A DNA stretch of 64,000 nucleotides from Actinomyces sp. ph3 (GCF_000308055.1 NZ_CAGY01000001.1:186001-250000); one strand, 5' to 3'; positions 26,869 through 36,335 are shown, counted from the stretch's first letter. Notes: a model not told the origin generated them from the letters alone. Translations and numbers: made by a program.

Positions 26869-27881
26869 ATATCTATTGCGTAAAGTCGCTGCTGACCAAC
26901 GACTCGAAAACCCAGATATTCAAAAACCGATAGCGTTGCAGAACCTTCAGTTTGAGCAATTCCCGTTGCGATAAGGTCCATACCGTCTTGCGCCTGTGCG
27001 TGCATCGAGGCAACCACTAAGGCATCAAGAACCGGGGTATTCCTCCACTCGTCTCCAACACCGATGTGGTCGATATACCCTTCTTTCCACCCCAGTGCAG
27101 ACCAATCTTGCTCGTACTTTGAAACAAGCGTAAAACCAGCAATCCGAGGGCGATCAGAGCGGCGATCCACCGCGATATAGGACCAATCGGGAGCAAAAGA
27201 ACTACGTCCCATCGTCCATTGCTCTTCGGTAAGAGCGGCTCGGCCTTGCTGTTGCGCAATAAGGTTTGCTGCGCGTCGCAGCTCATCATCCCATGAAGGG
27301 CTCCACTGCTCGATCGTCATATACGAACCGAGCGAAGGCGCTTGCGGCAGTGGGTCGAGTTTCGCCCGTAGGTCGTAATAGGTGCGTTCCCAATGGAAGC
27401 CTCGAGCCTTGAGCGCGTTCTCAAGTTCATCCTGCCAATTTTCGACGAAGCTCACGATCGCGCGCTGGCCATTATCTTCATTTCGCTCAAGCATTGAACG
27501 AGCAGCTGCAATTTGCCATTCAAGCAAAGAACTGCCTAAACCGATCCTACGAAAATCGGGGTCAACTCCGCCTTGACAGACACATTCAATACGCTCTGAA
27601 AAGCGCAATCGCGTCTGAGCGAAAGCGACCATTCTCCCCTGCGCGATTCCTTTCGTCGCAAAAGCCGCGATCCCCCACCATAACGAGGCCGGGGAAAGCA
27701 TTTCCTCTACTTCCGCTAAGGCTGTGCGATAGGGAGGATTATCCCTTGCCTCCATTCGTGCAAAAAGAGCGCTCAGTGCATGCAGGTCACGAGCGTCCAG
27801 CTGACACCAGACGATTCCGTGGTGTTCCTGGGGGAAAGGAGGATATGCCTCGACTCCCCTATCTACGTGATATGAAGCCAT
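26853..27881 (-). CDS. GNAT family N-acetyltransferase, two-domain
   Basis: A 342-residue protein with two GNAT folds in tandem. The first shows the acetyl-CoA loop CVCQGGVDPDFRRIGLGSSLLEW near residue 105-127. The second is around residues 240-340: FTLVSKYEQDW, IDHIGVGDEWRNTPVLDALVVASM, and the closing SVFEYLGFRVVGQQRLY. The second acetyl-CoA loop lacks the usual RGxG/A, so that domain may be degenerate. It lies 15 bases after another double-GNAT gene; the pair look like an old duplication. MshD (mycothiol synthase) has a similar two-domain size, but I see no strong reason to assign it. Confidence 0.82.
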   Translation of the reverse strand: MASYHVDRGVEAYPPFPQEHHGIVWCQLDARDLHALSALFARMEARDNPPYRTALAEVEEMLSPASLWWGIAAFATKGIAQGRMVAFAQTRLRFSERIECVCQGGVDPDFRRIGLGSSLLEWQIAAARSMLERNEDNGQRAIVSFVENWQDELENALKARGFHWERTYYDLRAKLDPLPQAPSLGSYMTIEQWSPSWDDELRRAANLIAQQQGRAALTEEQWTMGRSSFAPDWSYIAVDRRSDRPRIAGFTLVSKYEQDWSALGWKEGYIDHIGVGDEWRNTPVLDALVVASMHAQAQDGMDLIATGIAQTEGSATLSVFEYLGFRVVGQQRLYAIDIPDIS

Positions 27882-27896
27882 TGACGAGTACGCGCC

Positions 27897-28916
27897 CTAC
27901 TGATCAATACTGTAAAAGACACGTGTACGGTCATTGAGGAAGCCCAGATGTTCATATACGGCTTGCGCATGTGTTGGGCTCTTAATATCTGCATCAATCC
28001 CAATACGGCTCATCCCGTCTTGAGCAGCAGCGTGCGTCGCGGCAGAGACCATTGCCGAGGCCACGCCTTTTCCGCGATATGCCGGCGCAACACCAATGGT
28101 GTTGATATAAGCCTCAAGACGACCGTGGGCAATCCAGCTCTCTGCTGGGCGACCAGACATGCAGTAGCCAGCTATTTCACCATCATCACTCAGGGCAACA
28201 AAAGACCAGCGATCCTCGTAATCTTCGAGTGCACGCTCCCACCAAAAATCTCGAGCCTCGGTGAGAGGATGATCCGCAAAAACTTCGGAATGTACGTGAT
28301 GAAGCTTAGAGAAAGAAACCTCACTCATAGGCACAACATGCAGTCCCTCAGGTACCGGTCCGCGGCTCTCTGAGCCCTCTAGATCGCGATACATCACTTG
28401 GAACATATGCTTAGCGTAAAAACCTGCAGCAATATACAGACGACGACGATCTGTCATATGACCGTCAACCCAGTTAGCAATAGAGGCTGGGAGTTCACAG
28501 TCGGCACCGAAATACTCAACGAGCATTTGGCGTGCACGCCCGTCCTGCCAGTGGAGCAGAGAACGGCCAACACCACGGCCTCGCCATGATGGGTGAATCA
28601 CCGCGTTAACAATCGCTACCGCGGCCTCGGTTAGGCTGGCCAGAATCTTCACAGAACCAAGAGCGACAATACCTTGGTCCTGGGCAATCCCCACGATTAC
28701 TTCGAGGGGTGCAGCACCGCACTGTCCTAATGCCAGGTCAGCGATTTCTTTCGACGAGGTCCTGAAAATCGCGTCATCTTCTTTCTCAACCTGACGAATC
28801 AGCTCAGCGACAGCCCCAAGATCCGAAGGAATCAGAGACCGCCAACGCAGACCAAGATGAGAACCTGGAAAAGAGACGAGCGCGGGCGGTTTTAAACGCT
28901 CCGCAAGTCCAGTCAT
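27897..28916 (-). CDS. GNAT family N-acetyltransferase, two-domain
   Basis: A 339-residue double-GNAT protein. The first acetyl-CoA loop is VIHPSWRGRGVGRSLLHWQ near residue 108. The second is INTIGVAPAYRGKGVASAMVSAATHA near 286, followed by GIDADIKSPTHAQAVYEHLGF. Both loops are intact here, unlike the downstream paralogue. The ATG at 28916 is preferred to one at 28922, because a -10-like TAGAAT at 28923-28928 places the transcription start on it; the choice is tentative. The substrate is unknown. Confidence 0.83.
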   Translation of the reverse strand: MTGLAERLKPPALVSFPGSHLGLRWRSLIPSDLGAVAELIRQVEKEDDAIFRTSSKEIADLALGQCGAAPLEVIVGIAQDQGIVALGSVKILASLTEAAVAIVNAVIHPSWRGRGVGRSLLHWQDGRARQMLVEYFGADCELPASIANWVDGHMTDRRRLYIAAGFYAKHMFQVMYRDLEGSESRGPVPEGLHVVPMSEVSFSKLHHVHSEVFADHPLTEARDFWWERALEDYEDRWSFVALSDDGEIAGYCMSGRPAESWIAHGRLEAYINTIGVAPAYRGKGVASAMVSAATHAAAQDGMSRIGIDADIKSPTHAQAVYEHLGFLNDRTRVFYSIDQ

Positions 28917-28971
28917 GCACATATTCTACGGGATTACGGGCCTTCAGTCCCACTTGAGTGGGACCTCGCCC

Positions 28972-31080
28972 CTATGCGTCAATGCGCTCGCGATCAATTC
29001 CTGCTGCTTCCTCAACAATAAAGTCGCGTCGAGGACCAACAACTTGTCCCATGAGGAGCTCAAAAACATCTTCAGCCTGACGCAAAGCAGCCTCATCAGC
29101 CAAAGTGATTCGACGAAGCGCACGATGGGCCCGATCCATAGTCGTTTCAGCTAGCTGATCGGCATCCATTTCACCGAGGCCCTTGTAACGCTGGATAGGT
29201 TCTTTCCAGGTTCGACCTGCCTTCCGAAGAGCGGCAAGCTGACGGTGAAGTTCCTCTTCTGAATACGTATAAATAAACTCGCGAGATTTGCGTCCTTTAC
29301 CCGCTACCTCAATGCGGTGCAAGGGAGGCACAGCAGCATAGACCCGACCAGCTTCAACCATCGGTCGCATATAGCGGAAGAACAAGGTGAGGAGCAGCGT
29401 GCGAATGTGCGCCCCATCGACGTCAGCATCAGTCATCAAAATAACCTTGCCGTACCGCGCCTGTTCGATATCGAAGGTCCGCCCAGAGCCCGCTCCAATC
29501 ACCTGGATAATATTCGCGCATTCAGCGTTCGCCAACATATCCGCAGTTGAAGCCTTCTGGACATTCAAAATCTTTCCTCGAATGGGGAAAAGAGCCTGAT
29601 ATTGCGAGTTTCTGGCAGCTTTCGCGGTGCCAAGGGCAGAATCGCCCTCCACGATAAAGAGCTCGGTCTGTTCAACGTCCTCAGAACGGCAATCCGCGAG
29701 TTTTGCAGGAAGAGAAGACGTCTCAAGTGCATTCTTCCGCCGGGAAATTTCTTTGTGCATGCGCGCAGAGACGCGCGCCTTCATCTCACCGACAACCTTC
29801 TCGAGGAGTGCGCTGGTCTGCTGCTTATCGTCACGCTTGGACGAAGCAAACTTACTCTCGAGCCAATCCCCCACAACGCGTGCAACAACCGTACGAATCT
29901 GCGGTGTTCCCAAGATTTCCTTGGTTTGTCCTTCGAACTGTGGTTCTGGGAAACGAACTGTCACAACCGCTGTCATCCCAGCAAGAACATCGTCCTTTTC
30001 TGGGCGTCCATCTTTTGCGCTAACCTTGAGCTTCCGCGCGTTCTTATCAACTTGGCTTCTCAGAACCTTCAAAACGGCCTGTTCAAAGCCCGCGACATGC
30101 GTTCCGCCCTTCGGGGTAGCGATGATATTAACGAAGGATTCCAGCTGCGCATCGTAGCCAATCCCCCAGCGAAGGGCACAATCAACTTCGCAGATACGCT
30201 CGGTTTCAACAGCACGAAGATGCCCGCTTTCAGGATCCAACGCTTGAACAGTCTCAGTGAATGTTCCTTCACCCTGAATATGCCAGGTGTCAGTAACAGC
30301 GCCGTCGTTAGAGAGCCAATCAACGAAGTCAACCACGCCGCCATCAAAGCGGAATGATTCGTGGACAACTTCTTCCCCGCGCTCATCGAAGCAATTAATC
30401 GTTAGGCCGGGTACCAAGAAGGCCGTCTGGCGCGCACGCGCGAGCAAGGTTTCCCAGGTAAATCCCTCATCGGATGGGAAAATTTGGAAATCTGCCCAGA
30501 AACGGACGCGGGTACCAGTCTTCTTTTTCGCAACTTTCCCGACGGTCTTCAAACGAGATTCATCGGTAAAGGGTGTGAATGGGGAATTTGGAGTGCGCTG
30601 GCGAGAATCGTCAAATTCACCAGGTTCACCACGCCTGAAACACATCTGCCAGGTCTTCCCACCACGATCAACCTCGACATCCATTCGGGCAGAAAGAGCG
30701 TTGACAACAGACGCGCCAACACCATGAAGGCCACCTGAAGCAGCATACGAGCCGCTACCGAATTTTCCGCCAGCATGCAGCTTCGTGAAGACAACCTCTA
30801 CGCCCGACAGTCCGACCCCCGGCACCTCATCGACGGGAATACCTCGACCGTTATCAGCAACCGAAGCCGAATGATCCGGGTGCAGTCGAACATCAATTGT
30901 GTCGCAGAAACCCTCAAGGGCCTCATCAACGGCATTATCAATAATTTCCCACAGGCAGTGCATAAGGCCACGGTGGTCCGTCGAACCGATGTACATACCG
31001 GGGCGCTTGCGGACAGCTTCCAGACCTTCAAGAACTGAAAGGTGGCGCGCAGAATAGTCTGAGGCTTGGGTTTCACTCAC
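28972..31080 (-). CDS. parE: DNA topoisomerase IV / gyrase-type subunit B
   Basis: A 702-residue ATPase subunit of a type II topoisomerase. It has the GHKL ATPase fold with VRKRPGMYIGSTDHRGL and EIIDNAVDEAL, then GGLHGVGASVVNALSA near residue 110. The Toprim domain has FIVEGDSALGTAKAARN near 480 and the DADVDGAHIRTLLL triad near 550, and the tail has RYKGLGEMDADQLAETTMD. The length is shorter than most GyrB. It is near sigA, the usual place of the second actinobacterial topoisomerase B gene, and would partner the A subunit at the window start. The GTG at 31080 has a -10-like TACACT seven bases before it (possibly leaderless). Confidence 0.94.
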   Translation of the reverse strand: MSETQASDYSARHLSVLEGLEAVRKRPGMYIGSTDHRGLMHCLWEIIDNAVDEALEGFCDTIDVRLHPDHSASVADNGRGIPVDEVPGVGLSGVEVVFTKLHAGGKFGSGSYAASGGLHGVGASVVNALSARMDVEVDRGGKTWQMCFRRGEPGEFDDSRQRTPNSPFTPFTDESRLKTVGKVAKKKTGTRVRFWADFQIFPSDEGFTWETLLARARQTAFLVPGLTINCFDERGEEVVHESFRFDGGVVDFVDWLSNDGAVTDTWHIQGEGTFTETVQALDPESGHLRAVETERICEVDCALRWGIGYDAQLESFVNIIATPKGGTHVAGFEQAVLKVLRSQVDKNARKLKVSAKDGRPEKDDVLAGMTAVVTVRFPEPQFEGQTKEILGTPQIRTVVARVVGDWLESKFASSKRDDKQQTSALLEKVVGEMKARVSARMHKEISRRKNALETSSLPAKLADCRSEDVEQTELFIVEGDSALGTAKAARNSQYQALFPIRGKILNVQKASTADMLANAECANIIQVIGAGSGRTFDIEQARYGKVILMTDADVDGAHIRTLLLTLFFRYMRPMVEAGRVYAAVPPLHRIEVAGKGRKSREFIYTYSEEELHRQLAALRKAGRTWKEPIQRYKGLGEMDADQLAETTMDRAHRALRRITLADEAALRQAEDVFELLMGQVVGPRRDFIVEEAAGIDRERIDA

Positions 31081-31230
31081 CCCGATAGTGTACGAAGGAC
31101 AATCAATTTATCGCGTATTTACGCACCGAAAGCGCAAAATTGTGACCCTTTCCAGAGAAATTTTCGGCCATTGGCGGAAAAGACGGAAAAGCTCGGCAAA
31201 ATACAGCACCGGCATGGTCTTATAGATTCT

Positions 31231-31452
31231 ATGAATACCGTAACTACTGAGAATTCACGCCAGACCCTTCCCCCTATCCTTACCGCTCAAGACCGTTGTG
31301 ATCAATGCGGTGCTCGTGCGTGGGTTCGCGTGACCTTAGCTACGGGGACGCTCAACTTCTGCGCTCATCATGCGAACCAGCACCTCGAGGCAATTACCCC
31401 AAAGGCTCTGGACATCATTGATGAGCGCGAGTTTGCCACCCAGCAGAGCTGA
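31231..31452 (+). CDS. DUF7455 domain-containing small protein
   Basis: A 73-residue protein with DRCDQCGARAWVRVTL and NFCAHHANQH, a likely CxxC...CxxH zinc site. It is a small conserved actinobacterial family found between the second topoisomerase B gene and the primary sigma factor gene, as here. Function unknown. The ATG at 31231 is preceded by TATAGATTCT, a possible -10, rather than a Shine-Dalgarno sequence. A longer in-frame reading from 31066 overlaps parE and lacks protein-like sequence. Confidence 0.85.
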   Translation: MNTVTTENSRQTLPPILTAQDRCDQCGARAWVRVTLATGTLNFCAHHANQHLEAITPKALDIIDEREFATQQS

Positions 31453-31512
31453 CTTTTAGATCACATTCGTTTACCATTGTGGTGAAATTTCCCTTCCAAG
31501 GAGGACATACAC

Positions 31513-31968
31513 ATGGGTCTGTTTTCACGGCCAAAACCGGAAGAGAGCGCTCCGCTGACTCCGGCGATCTCTCAGGAAAGGCTCATCGCTCTTTTCAAAG
31601 AACGCGGATGGCACTACTTCGTCGATTCGGATAATGATCTCGGCGGCACCTGGGATGATGACACCTACTACTTCATGCTTCGTGGCAAGGACCAGGAGAT
31701 TCTCCACATTCAGTCCATGTGGCACCTCTCGATTCCGATCGAGCGTCTTGAGGAGGTCCGCGCGTTCATCCGCGAGTGGCACCGCCAAAAGCTCTGGCCA
31801 AAGGCCTACCATCGCATCAATGACGAAGGCGAGATTCGCATTTTCTGCGAGAACTCGGTCGATTGGGAACACGGCGCAACTGACGCACAGCTGAACCAAC
31901 AGATCGCATGCGCACTGGGAACTGGCCAAGAGTTCTATAACGAACTTGCCAAGGCACTGGGACTCTGA
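31513..31968 (+). CDS. YbjN domain-containing protein (copy 1)
   Basis: A 151-residue protein of the YbjN family (type III secretion chaperone-like fold, roles in stress regulation elsewhere). Seen are SQERLIALFKERGWHYFVDSD, GTWDDDTYYFMLRGKDQEIL, VRAFIREWHRQKLWPKAY and the end VDWEHGATDAQLNQQI. A strong AAGGAGG lies ahead of the ATG. It is followed after 16 bases by a paralogue of the same architecture. Function here unknown. Confidence 0.88.
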   Translation: MGLFSRPKPEESAPLTPAISQERLIALFKERGWHYFVDSDNDLGGTWDDDTYYFMLRGKDQEILHIQSMWHLSIPIERLEEVRAFIREWHRQKLWPKAYHRINDEGEIRIFCENSVDWEHGATDAQLNQQIACALGTGQEFYNELAKALGL

Positions 31969-31984
31969 GAGGAAGGACGTCACT

Positions 31985-32452
31985 ATGGGTTGGTTTGATT
32001 CCGCTGAAACGGGCGACTCAGTACGCCCCATCTCCAAGGAACGCATCGAAAAGATCTTCGACGGCCAGGGTTGGTACTACGGCCGCGATGATGATGACGA
32101 CGTTTGCGGCCGCTGGGACGGCGCGCCGTTCTTCTTCCTCTTCATGGGGCAGGATCAGGAAATCTTGCAGGTCACCGCACGTATGGCCGAAGAGGTTCCC
32201 GCTGAACGCGAAGATGAACTCGCAAGCGTCATCGAAGATTGGCACCGTGACCGCATCTGGCCGAAGGCATTCTATGCCCCCAGCGAGGCAGGACCTCTTC
32301 GCATCATGACCGAGGTCAATGTTGATTACGAGCACGGCGCAACCGATGCGCAGCTTCTCCAGCATGTCAATTGCGCAATCGCAACATCGCTGTCGCTCTT
32401 CGATCACATTCGCGAGACCCTCGGTATTCCAAAGGAAAGCGACGAAGACTGA
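31985..32452 (+). CDS. YbjN domain-containing protein (copy 2)
   Basis: A 155-residue paralogue of the upstream protein, with the same blocks: SKERIEKIFDGQGWYYGRDDDDDVCGRWDG, FLFMGQDQEILQ, ASVIEDWHRDRIWPKAFY and VDYEHGATDAQLLQHV. The acidic run DDDDD near residue 34 replaces DSDNDLGG of copy 1. The ATG at 31985 follows AGGAAGGA; an earlier frame start overlaps copy 1. The gene ends before a 24-bp hairpin. Confidence 0.88.
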   Translation: MGWFDSAETGDSVRPISKERIEKIFDGQGWYYGRDDDDDVCGRWDGAPFFFLFMGQDQEILQVTARMAEEVPAEREDELASVIEDWHRDRIWPKAFYAPSEAGPLRIMTEVNVDYEHGATDAQLLQHVNCAIATSLSLFDHIRETLGIPKESDED

Positions 32453-32472
32453 TACTTGACATCAGTTGAAAC

Positions 32473-32524
32473 ACATGTGAGTGTGGGCCGGAAACCTGAA
32501 GGTTTCCGGCCCACACTCACATGT
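32473..32524. terminator. Long perfect hairpin between convergent ybjN and sigA genes
   Basis: Two 24-base perfectly complementary arms (32473-32496 and 32501-32524) with a TGAA loop; core CCGGAAACC-TGAA-GGTTTCCGG. It lies in the gap between the convergent YbjN copy 2 and sigA genes, so it probably terminates both. It lacks a long T-run on either side. Confidence 0.85.
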
Positions 32525-32533
32525 ATCTAGTTC

Positions 32534-34162
32534 TCAGTCGAGATAGTCACGCAAGACTTGCGAACGAGAGGGATGGCGAAGCTTCGACATCGTCTTAGAT
32601 TCAATCTGACGGATACGCTCTCGCGTCACTCCGTAGACCTTGCCAATTTCATCAAGAGTCTTAGGCTGTCCATCTCCAAGACCGAAACGCATCGAAACGA
32701 CGCCTGCTTCGCGTTCGGAGAGTGTGTCGAGAACTCGGTGCAACTGCTCTTGAAGCAGAGTGAAAGACACAGCATCTGCAGGAACAATAGCTTCAGAATC
32801 CTCGATCAGATCTCCGAACTCGCTATCGCCATCCTCACCAAGAGGGGTGTGCAGAGAAATCGGCTCACGTCCGTACTTTTGAACCTCGACAACCTTTTCA
32901 GGAGTCATATCCAGTTCTTTAGCGAGCTCTTCAGGAGTGGGTTCGCGACCGAGATCTTGAAGCATTTGACGCTGAACACGCGCAAGCTTATTAATCACTT
33001 CGACCATGTGGACGGGGATGCGGATAGTACGCGCTTGGTCTGCCATCGCACGCGTAATCGCCTGACGAATCCACCAAGTCGCGTAGGTTGAGAACTTATA
33101 GCCCTTCGTGTAGTCGAACTTTTCAACCGCACGAATAAGGCCAAGGTTGCCTTCCTGAATCAAATCCAGGAATTGCATTCCGCGTCCGGTGTAGCGCTTT
33201 GCCAGCGAGACAACAAGACGGAGGTTCGCCTCGAGAAGGTGGTTCTTTGCCTGCTGACCATCCTGGGCAAGGATATGAAGCTCGCGGCGCTGGCGAGAAG
33301 TCAAATCGTTGGAAGTAGTCTTCAGCAATTCTTCGGCATACAGACCAGCTTCGATTCGACGGGCAAGGTCAACTTCTTGCTCTGCGTTAAGAAGCGAGAC
33401 CTTACCGATCTGCTTGAGATAGTCCTTAACAGGGTCAGCTGTTGCACCCGCGACAGTAACCTGTTGAACAGGTTCATCGGTTTCATCAGAATCAGAAACG
33501 ACGAAACCACCCTTTGAACGGACAGCTGCTACCGCCTGAGGCTTTGAATCCTGGTCCTGCGACGAAGCCTCATCTTCGGAGTCCTTGTCCTCTGAGTCAT
33601 CTTCATCCTCGTCATCGGCATCTACTTCAATGTCGTTGACATCGGCATCAATATCTTCAACATCTTCAAGTTGTGCTTCTTCGACGATGTCCTCTTCGAG
33701 ATCCTCGACCTCTTCAGACTGAGAATCTTGAGGAACCTCTTCGACCTTTTCAGCCTTCTTCTTCCGCGTCCGCTTCGCAGGCTTTGCGGTAGCTTCCTGA
33801 GCGGAAGTGCTTTCTTCAGCCTTCTTTGCCGTCTTACGTGTCCGCGGCTTCTTTTCAGGTTTTACCTCTGCAGCGCCCTCATCCTTTGCGCTCTTTGAAG
33901 CAGTGGCCTTCTTGGCCGCGCGCTTTTTAGCAGGAACCTTCTCTTCCGTTGCGGCGGCAGAATCGGTGGCGGTAGATGCGGTCTTCTTAGTCTTCTTCGC
34001 CTTCGCAGCCTTCTTTGGCGCTTCAGCCTCTTCCGCTTGGGCTTCTACCGATGTAGTCTTTGACGAGCGACGCGTACGCGTCGCCTTCTTGACCTCAGGG
34101 GCTTCATCTTCAGTATCGCGGGCGCTGGTAGCGCGAGATGGAGACACTCGAATCCCTTTCAT
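32534..34162 (-). CDS. sigA: RNA polymerase primary sigma factor
   Basis: A 542-residue group 1 sigma factor. The N-terminal 140 residues are Lys/Ala-rich, with repeated KKA/AKK like a histone H1 tail; about residues 145-210 are highly acidic. Region 1.2 begins [13 protein letters not shown] near 243. Region 2 has [30 protein letters not shown] and [10 protein letters not shown]. Region 4 ends [26 protein letters not shown] at 34162 is chosen, with GTG at 34189 as alternative; neither has a good Shine-Dalgarno. The neighbours (topoisomerase B and DUF7455) match the usual hrdB context. Confidence 0.96.
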   Translation of the reverse strand: MKGIRVSPSRATSARDTEDEAPEVKKATRTRRSSKTTSVEAQAEEAEAPKKAAKAKKTKKTASTATDSAAATEEKVPAKKRAAKKATASKSAKDEGAAEVKPEKKPRTRKTAKKAEESTSAQEATAKPAKRTRKKKAEKVEEVPQDSQSEEVEDLEEDIVEEAQLEDVEDIDADVNDIEVDADDEDEDDSEDKDSEDEASSQDQDSKPQAVAAVRSKGGFVVSDSDETDEPVQQVTVAGATADPVKDYLKQIGKVSLLNAEQEVDLARRIEAGLYAEELLKTTSNDLTSRQRRELHILAQDGQQAKNHLLEANLRLVVSLAKRYTGRGMQFLDLIQEGNLGLIRAVEKFDYTKGYKFSTYATWWIRQAITRAMADQARTIRIPVHMVEVINKLARVQRQMLQDLGREPTPEELAKELDMTPEKVVEVQKYGREPISLHTPLGEDGDSEFGDLIEDSEAIVPADAVSFTLLQEQLHRVLDTLSEREAGVVSMRFGLGDGQPKTLDEIGKVYGVTRERIRQIESKTMSKLRHPSRSQVLRDYLD

Positions 34163-34269
34163 GGGTTGACAAATGAGCCGCCAATCCACTGGACGGCGAC
34201 AGACTGCCTACAATTATAACTATCCCTTTGTCACTCGCGCAGCTTGAAGCTGCGAAAATAAGGGTGAAA

Positions 34270-34671
34270 CTAGGCGTTCACATCCTCAAAACGCCACGAA
34301 GATGTCATCACCGGACAGGGCGCATCAAGCAGAATCTGAGTCGCTGTATTTCCGATTGTTGCGTTCTTCGAACCACCAGGTCGCAAACCGATGACGATCA
34401 TATCCGCGTCGATCCTACGCGCCCAATCAAGCACGGTTTCCGCCATTGACATGTCACGTCGGCACCGCATGACCTCAAAAGAGACTTCGCTTCCATCTAG
34501 GCGCTCCCATAAATGCGCTTCAGCTGAATTCTCGTCAGCAAAGGTGCCCCCACACTCGTGAGATGCGACAACAATCATCAATGATGTCCGCATCCAGGAA
34601 GCCAAACGTACTGCCTGATCCAGCGCAGCATCAGACTCGCGATTCCCGTAGTAGCTCAAAACAATTGCCAC
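34270..34671 (-). CDS. Universal stress protein (UspA family)
   Basis: A 133-residue single USP domain. It starts MAIVLSYYGNRESDAALDQAVRLA and ends with the ATP-binding pattern IVIGLRPGGSKNATIGNTATQILLDAPCPVM (G-2x-G-9x-G-[ST]-like), although the central G-S is modified. The GTG start at 34671 follows AAGGAGG. It is divergent from idsA and separate from sigA. Confidence 0.87.
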   Translation of the reverse strand: MAIVLSYYGNRESDAALDQAVRLASWMRTSLMIVVASHECGGTFADENSAEAHLWERLDGSEVSFEVMRCRRDMSMAETVLDWARRIDADMIVIGLRPGGSKNATIGNTATQILLDAPCPVMTSSWRFEDVNA

Positions 34672-34745
34672 GAAACCTCCTTGATTGCATTTTCATCATA
34701 AGAGCAGGGACTTAAAGACGTCTAATTGTTCTATAGACTGGTCAC

Positions 34746-35837
34746 ATGACTTCATTGAGCGAGCAGCTTCAGGCCTTAGCACCACGGATCGAGGAGCGTG
34801 CCCACACCGTTCTCCAAGACCTTGCTGACACAATCGCGCCAGCCGCTCAGATCTCCTCACTTCTTCAGGTAGCCCATTCAAGTCTTGAGGAAGGCAAACG
34901 TTTCCGGGCATTCCTTGCTTTTGTCGGCGGCAGTATTGCGAATCATTCACCTCTGCAGACGCTCAATCTAGACGATCTTGGCGCAGCATTGGAGCTCTAC
35001 CAAGCCAGCGCTCTGGTCCATGACGACATCATTGATCACGCACCCACGCGTCGTGGTCGCCCCTCCGCGCATGCGGCGTTCACGGCGCATCACCGCTGCG
35101 CTTTGTCCCGAGGCGATAGCGAAGATTTCGGGGTTAGTTCCGCAATCCTCGCTGGCGATTTCCTATTCTCCGCAGCTGAACTGGCAATGATTCGCCAATG
35201 CGAGGCAATCCCCCACTACCGCGATGGTGTTATGGAGCTCTATGCGCAGATGCATGCCGAAGTCGCAATTGGGCAATTCCTTGATATCGCCGCTGAACAA
35301 CGACCACTGGATGTTAATGACCCGCAGGCAATTAACGCACAGACTGCACTGACAATCGTCTCTCACAAAGCCGCTAACTACTCGGTCGTCATCCCGGCAA
35401 CCCTTGGGGCCCTCGCATTGGGCGCATCCCGATCAGATACCGATTCACTGCGAATGATCCTTAGCCCCTGGGGTCATGCCTTCCAGCTGCGTGATGATGA
35501 CCTTGGAATTTTTGGAGATCCACGAGTTACGGGTAAGAGCGCAGGAGATGACTTACGCGAAGGAAAACGTACCTATCTCCTTGCCCTCACCTGGCAAGAA
35601 GCAAATGCGAGCGAGCGGGCAAAGCTTGCCCACGGCCTCGGCAATCCTGAGCTCGGCGAGGAGGAACTCGAAGAACTTCGCGCGATTGTGAAGCGTCGGG
35701 GTCGTCGTCGCCACGAAGAAGTCATTTCGACTTTCGAGGCAGAGGGCTTCCTTGCGTTGGAATCCAGTAATTTCAATGCCGATCAGCGCCAGCTGTTGAG
35801 CGAGGTTGCGGCAATGCTCATCAAGCGCTCGAAATAA
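34746..35837 (+). CDS. idsA: Polyprenyl diphosphate synthase (IdsA-like)
   Basis: A 363-residue trans-prenyltransferase that extends allylic diphosphates with isopentenyl diphosphate. The first Asp-rich motif is LVHDDIIDHAPTRRGRP near residue 95. The second is FQLRDDDLGIFGDPRVTGKSAGDD near 245. Most likely it makes geranylgeranyl diphosphate or a longer chain for quinone or lipid carriers; chain length cannot be read here. A -10-like TATAGA at 34732-34737 lies close to the ATG. It matches M. tuberculosis idsA2 (Rv2173) by neighbourhood. Confidence 0.92.
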   Translation: MTSLSEQLQALAPRIEERAHTVLQDLADTIAPAAQISSLLQVAHSSLEEGKRFRAFLAFVGGSIANHSPLQTLNLDDLGAALELYQASALVHDDIIDHAPTRRGRPSAHAAFTAHHRCALSRGDSEDFGVSSAILAGDFLFSAAELAMIRQCEAIPHYRDGVMELYAQMHAEVAIGQFLDIAAEQRPLDVNDPQAINAQTALTIVSHKAANYSVVIPATLGALALGASRSDTDSLRMILSPWGHAFQLRDDDLGIFGDPRVTGKSAGDDLREGKRTYLLALTWQEANASERAKLAHGLGNPELGEEELEELRAIVKRRGRRRHEEVISTFEAEGFLALESSNFNADQRQLLSEVAAMLIKRSK

Positions 35838-35888
35838 GCGCAAGTTCCAAGAGCACTCAGAACTTCAAATCGGGATTACCCGTAAAGG

Positions 35889-36239
35889 TCAGAATCCCAG
35901 AACAGAGGCAATGCGATTCACGCGGTGGTGGCGCCCACCTAGAAGAGCAGACATTGGTGTCTCCCCTAGTTCTTCATGCTCGGTGTAGAGCCAGCGAGCA
36001 GCCTCTTCGGGGCTAAAACCACCGTCTGCAAGCAAAGTGAGCGTTCCGGGAAGATTGAAAAGGGGTTCGTATCCGTTATCAGTCTTGACCAGAATTTCTT
36101 CGGGAATCCCAGAGTTTCCTGCTCCATCGGTATAGGTAAAGAGGATATGGTCGCGGACCAACTGCTTAACTCGGCGAGGCTCGATACCAAGCCTGCGTGC
36201 AACCTCTTGAACGGACAGAAGGGAAACAGCTTCACTCAT
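35889..36239 (-). CDS. Rv2175c family DNA-binding protein
   Basis: A 116-residue winged-helix DNA-binding protein. It has the HTH LSVQEVARRLGIEPRRVKQLVRDH at about residues 8-30 and the C-terminal ETPMSALLGGRHHRVNRIASVLGF. In mycobacteria Rv2175c is a substrate of the kinase PknL, encoded next door; here too a PASTA kinase gene is divergent from it. The ATG at 36239 is preferred over an upstream in-frame GTG because the family starts just before the HTH. Confidence 0.88.
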   Translation of the reverse strand: MSEAVSLLSVQEVARRLGIEPRRVKQLVRDHILFTYTDGAGNSGIPEEILVKTDNGYEPLFNLPGTLTLLADGGFSPEEAARWLYTEHEELGETPMSALLGGRHHRVNRIASVLGF

Positions 36240-36335
36240 GGGACAATGATATAGCGCGGGAAGGGATTCGCGCCCCAGCACGGCTCGCGGGCTTTCCTGC
36301 GCGCATCACCTGAAATCTCCAGTAAAATCCTAACG

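Noticed and set aside
28947-28964. Small hairpin between parE and the GNAT gene as terminator
   Set aside because: Stem of only eight pairs, almost no loop and no T-run on the minus strand, so I did not call it a terminator.
29602-30357. Plus-strand open frame of about 250 codons opposite the topoisomerase B gene
   Set aside because: Shadow of a strongly conserved gene; composition not protein-like.
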